Shown here in pieces: positions 5,248-6,193 of a DNA stretch of 6,193 nt. How positions within the stretch are numbered: position 1 is the stretch's first letter; every line of letters begins with the position of its first letter. The notes under the pieces are model-generated. The model was given only the letters and a program-made list of their open reading frames with translations, ran no database searches and was not told the origin of the DNA. This DNA comes from Candidatus Sifarchaeum marinoarchaea (lineage in GTDB: Archaea; Asgardarchaeota; Sifarchaeia; Borrarchaeales; Borrarchaeaceae), in the NCBI GenBank assembly GCA_016294985.1, contig JAECRW010000093.1, forward strand, positions 1 through 6,193. The letters are read 5' to 3'. Position numbers and translations under genes: made by a program.

Positions 5248-6193
5248 ATGACCTCGCTGACGCTAGCCTATCCACTCAAACTCCCACAAGATGCCACCTT
5301 ACGCCATCAACTGGATATGCTCCGAGACCTTGTTATGCAAGCCGCTCAAAAACTCTTAACGGAGTTATGGTCCGACCACTGGATCGATACGCTGGTTTCC
5401 ACCTGCAAGAAGACGAAAAAAGCCTACAAAGTTATCAACGAACAGCGGGTCACCTTAACTAGCTCTAATGGGCATGTAGTGTATCTCCCATCACGCATCA
5501 GACGTTATATTGCCGAGCAGGTGGGACGCATCCTCCGTTCACAAGCCACCCGCAAACAGTGTTATTATGACGTGTTACGGGTCGTGCAAAATACAGGAGT
5601 GGCAGGCAACCTCAATAAACTGGTACGCACCGTAGGTCTCACCTTAGCCAATTTTGAAGGCAAATACTATCGCTGGGCGCTGATCCGCCAGACTTTACGC
5701 ATGTTCAGACGCTACTACTATCAACTCGGCTTGGACATAAGCATTTTGCTGCAGTTTCCTTATACCGCGATGGTAAAACCGCACATTCAGTCGTTCACGC
5801 TCCCCTATAGCCCTGATGAGGGACAGGCAATCCGCTATGACTGGCAGCAGGAAGACGCTCACACCATCAGTATTCGATTGAAAGTACCCTGCCGTTCTCA
5901 GCCCTCACAACGCTCCCACTGGGTATGGAGGGAGTTTACCCTGTCAGTACCTGACAAAATAAAACCACGTATCACTTCTCCCAATAGCAAATTGTGTGCT
6001 CCTACCTTACGCTATCTTACGCTGAAAAGTGGCTTGATACTGCCCTTCCTGGAATGTGCCTGGTCTGTGGAGGGGCATACTCATACTCAACAACACTCAC
6101 CGCATAGGCAGCCATCGCGTGCGAATCGTGTGATGGCCACCGATCTGGGAGTGATTAATCTGACGACCTCGGTCATCTGCGAAGCTGGGTCAC
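5248..6193 (+). CDS. tnpB: TnpB-like RNA-guided nuclease / IS605-family OrfB (C-terminus beyond window)
   Basis: The frame is open from the ATG at 5248 to the right edge, 315 residues with no stop. Near the edge the sequence RVMATDLGVINLTTSVI (about 294-310) matches the RuvC-I motif of TnpB/Cas12 nucleases, with Asp299 as the expected first catalytic residue. The preceding residues are rich in Arg, Lys and aromatic residues, as in the WED and REC lobes of TnpB, but no close family can be named. TnpB proteins are encoded by IS200/IS605/IS1341-type elements, bind an omega RNA from the element's right end, and cut target DNA beside a short motif. The RuvC-II and -III motifs, the zinc finger and the omega RNA would lie outside the window. 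Asp299 comes about 108 residues later than in ISDra2 TnpB (Asp191), so the N-terminal part is enlarged. The G+C content (about 50% by eye) is well above that of the redox operon, which suggests recent transfer. No tnpA is visible upstream. Confidence 0.82.
   Translation, partial: MTSLTLAYPLKLPQDATLRHQLDMLRDLVMQAAQKLLTELWSDHWIDTLVSTCKKTKKAYKVINEQRVTLTSSNGHVVYLPSRIRRYIAEQVGRILRSQATRKQCYYDVLRVVQNTGVAGNLNKLVRTVGLTLANFEGKYYRWALIRQTLRMFRRYYYQLGLDISILLQFPYTAMVKPHIQSFTLPYSPDEGQAIRYDWQQEDAHTISIRLKVPCRSQPSQRSHWVWREFTLSVPDKIKPRITSPNSKLCAPTLRYLTLKSGLILPFLECAWSVEGHTHTQQHSPHRQPSRANRVMATDLGVINLTTSVICEAGS

Larger units (their letters stand above)
5051..6193 (+). mobile_element. Left part of an IS605/IS1341-type insertion element (left end not fixed)
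   Basis: A tnpB-like gene with its own promoter, and a change to higher G+C from about 5100 on, show that a transposon occupies the right part of the window. Elements of this group have no terminal inverted repeats but carry short subterminal hairpins. Candidates here are the perfect palindrome at 5031-5050 and the bulged repeat at 5095-5141. The left boundary given is a guess within 4975-5150, and the right end is outside the window. No tnpA lies on the left, so it is either a tnpB-only element or has tnpA elsewhere. Confidence 0.5.

Overview
The window is a low-GC stretch (roughly 38% G+C by eye). It carries a redox operon on the minus strand and, at the right edge, the start of a plus-strand IS605/IS1341-type transposon gene whose base composition is visibly richer in G+C. 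The HEAT-repeat proteins, the GlcD/GlcF- or HdrD-like redox pair, the mixed ATG/GTG/TTG starts and the Shine-Dalgarno-like leaders fit an anaerobic archaeon (methanogen, anaerobic methanotroph, Bathyarchaeia- or Asgard-like) or an anaerobic bacterium. The sequence alone does not decide between them. There is no rRNA, tRNA or CRISPR array.

Layout, following transcription on the minus strand: (1) 4953-3562, an FAD-linked oxidoreductase with a PCMH-type FAD domain. (2) 3557-2397, a protein with two [4Fe-4S] clusters and two complete CCG domains, which starts 4 bases after gene 1 stops. (3) 2378-1089, a 429-residue HEAT-repeat protein starting at TTG, 18 bases after gene 2. (4) 871 to beyond the left edge, a second HEAT-repeat protein, a tandem paralogue of gene 3 (about 78% identical over the 290 residues visible), after a 217-base gap that may hold its own promoter. 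Genes 1 and 2 look like the flavin and iron-sulfur subunits of one dehydrogenase: the flavoprotein oxidises a 2-hydroxyacid-like substrate and the Fe-S subunit passes electrons on. The true substrate is uncertain because the GEHGIG motif of glycolate/D-lactate enzymes is absent. The HEAT proteins have no catalytic signature and are probably protein-binding scaffolds.

The 294-base gap from 4954 to 5247 separates the redox operon from a divergent tnpB-like gene. It holds a Shine-Dalgarno and possible promoter for the operon, a perfect 8-bp-stem palindrome at 5031-5050, a bulged inverted repeat at 5095-5141, and a good sigma70-like promoter at 5157-5186 for the transposon gene. The left end of the transposon must lie in this gap, but its exact boundary cannot be fixed without the right end or an empty site. 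The tnpB-like reading frame runs off the right edge just after the RuvC-I motif and has an unusually long N-terminal part.

The points most worth following are the HEAT paralogue pair tied to a redox operon with patchy nucleotide identity, the altered active-site motif in the flavoprotein, and the enlarged TnpB with its undefined left end.
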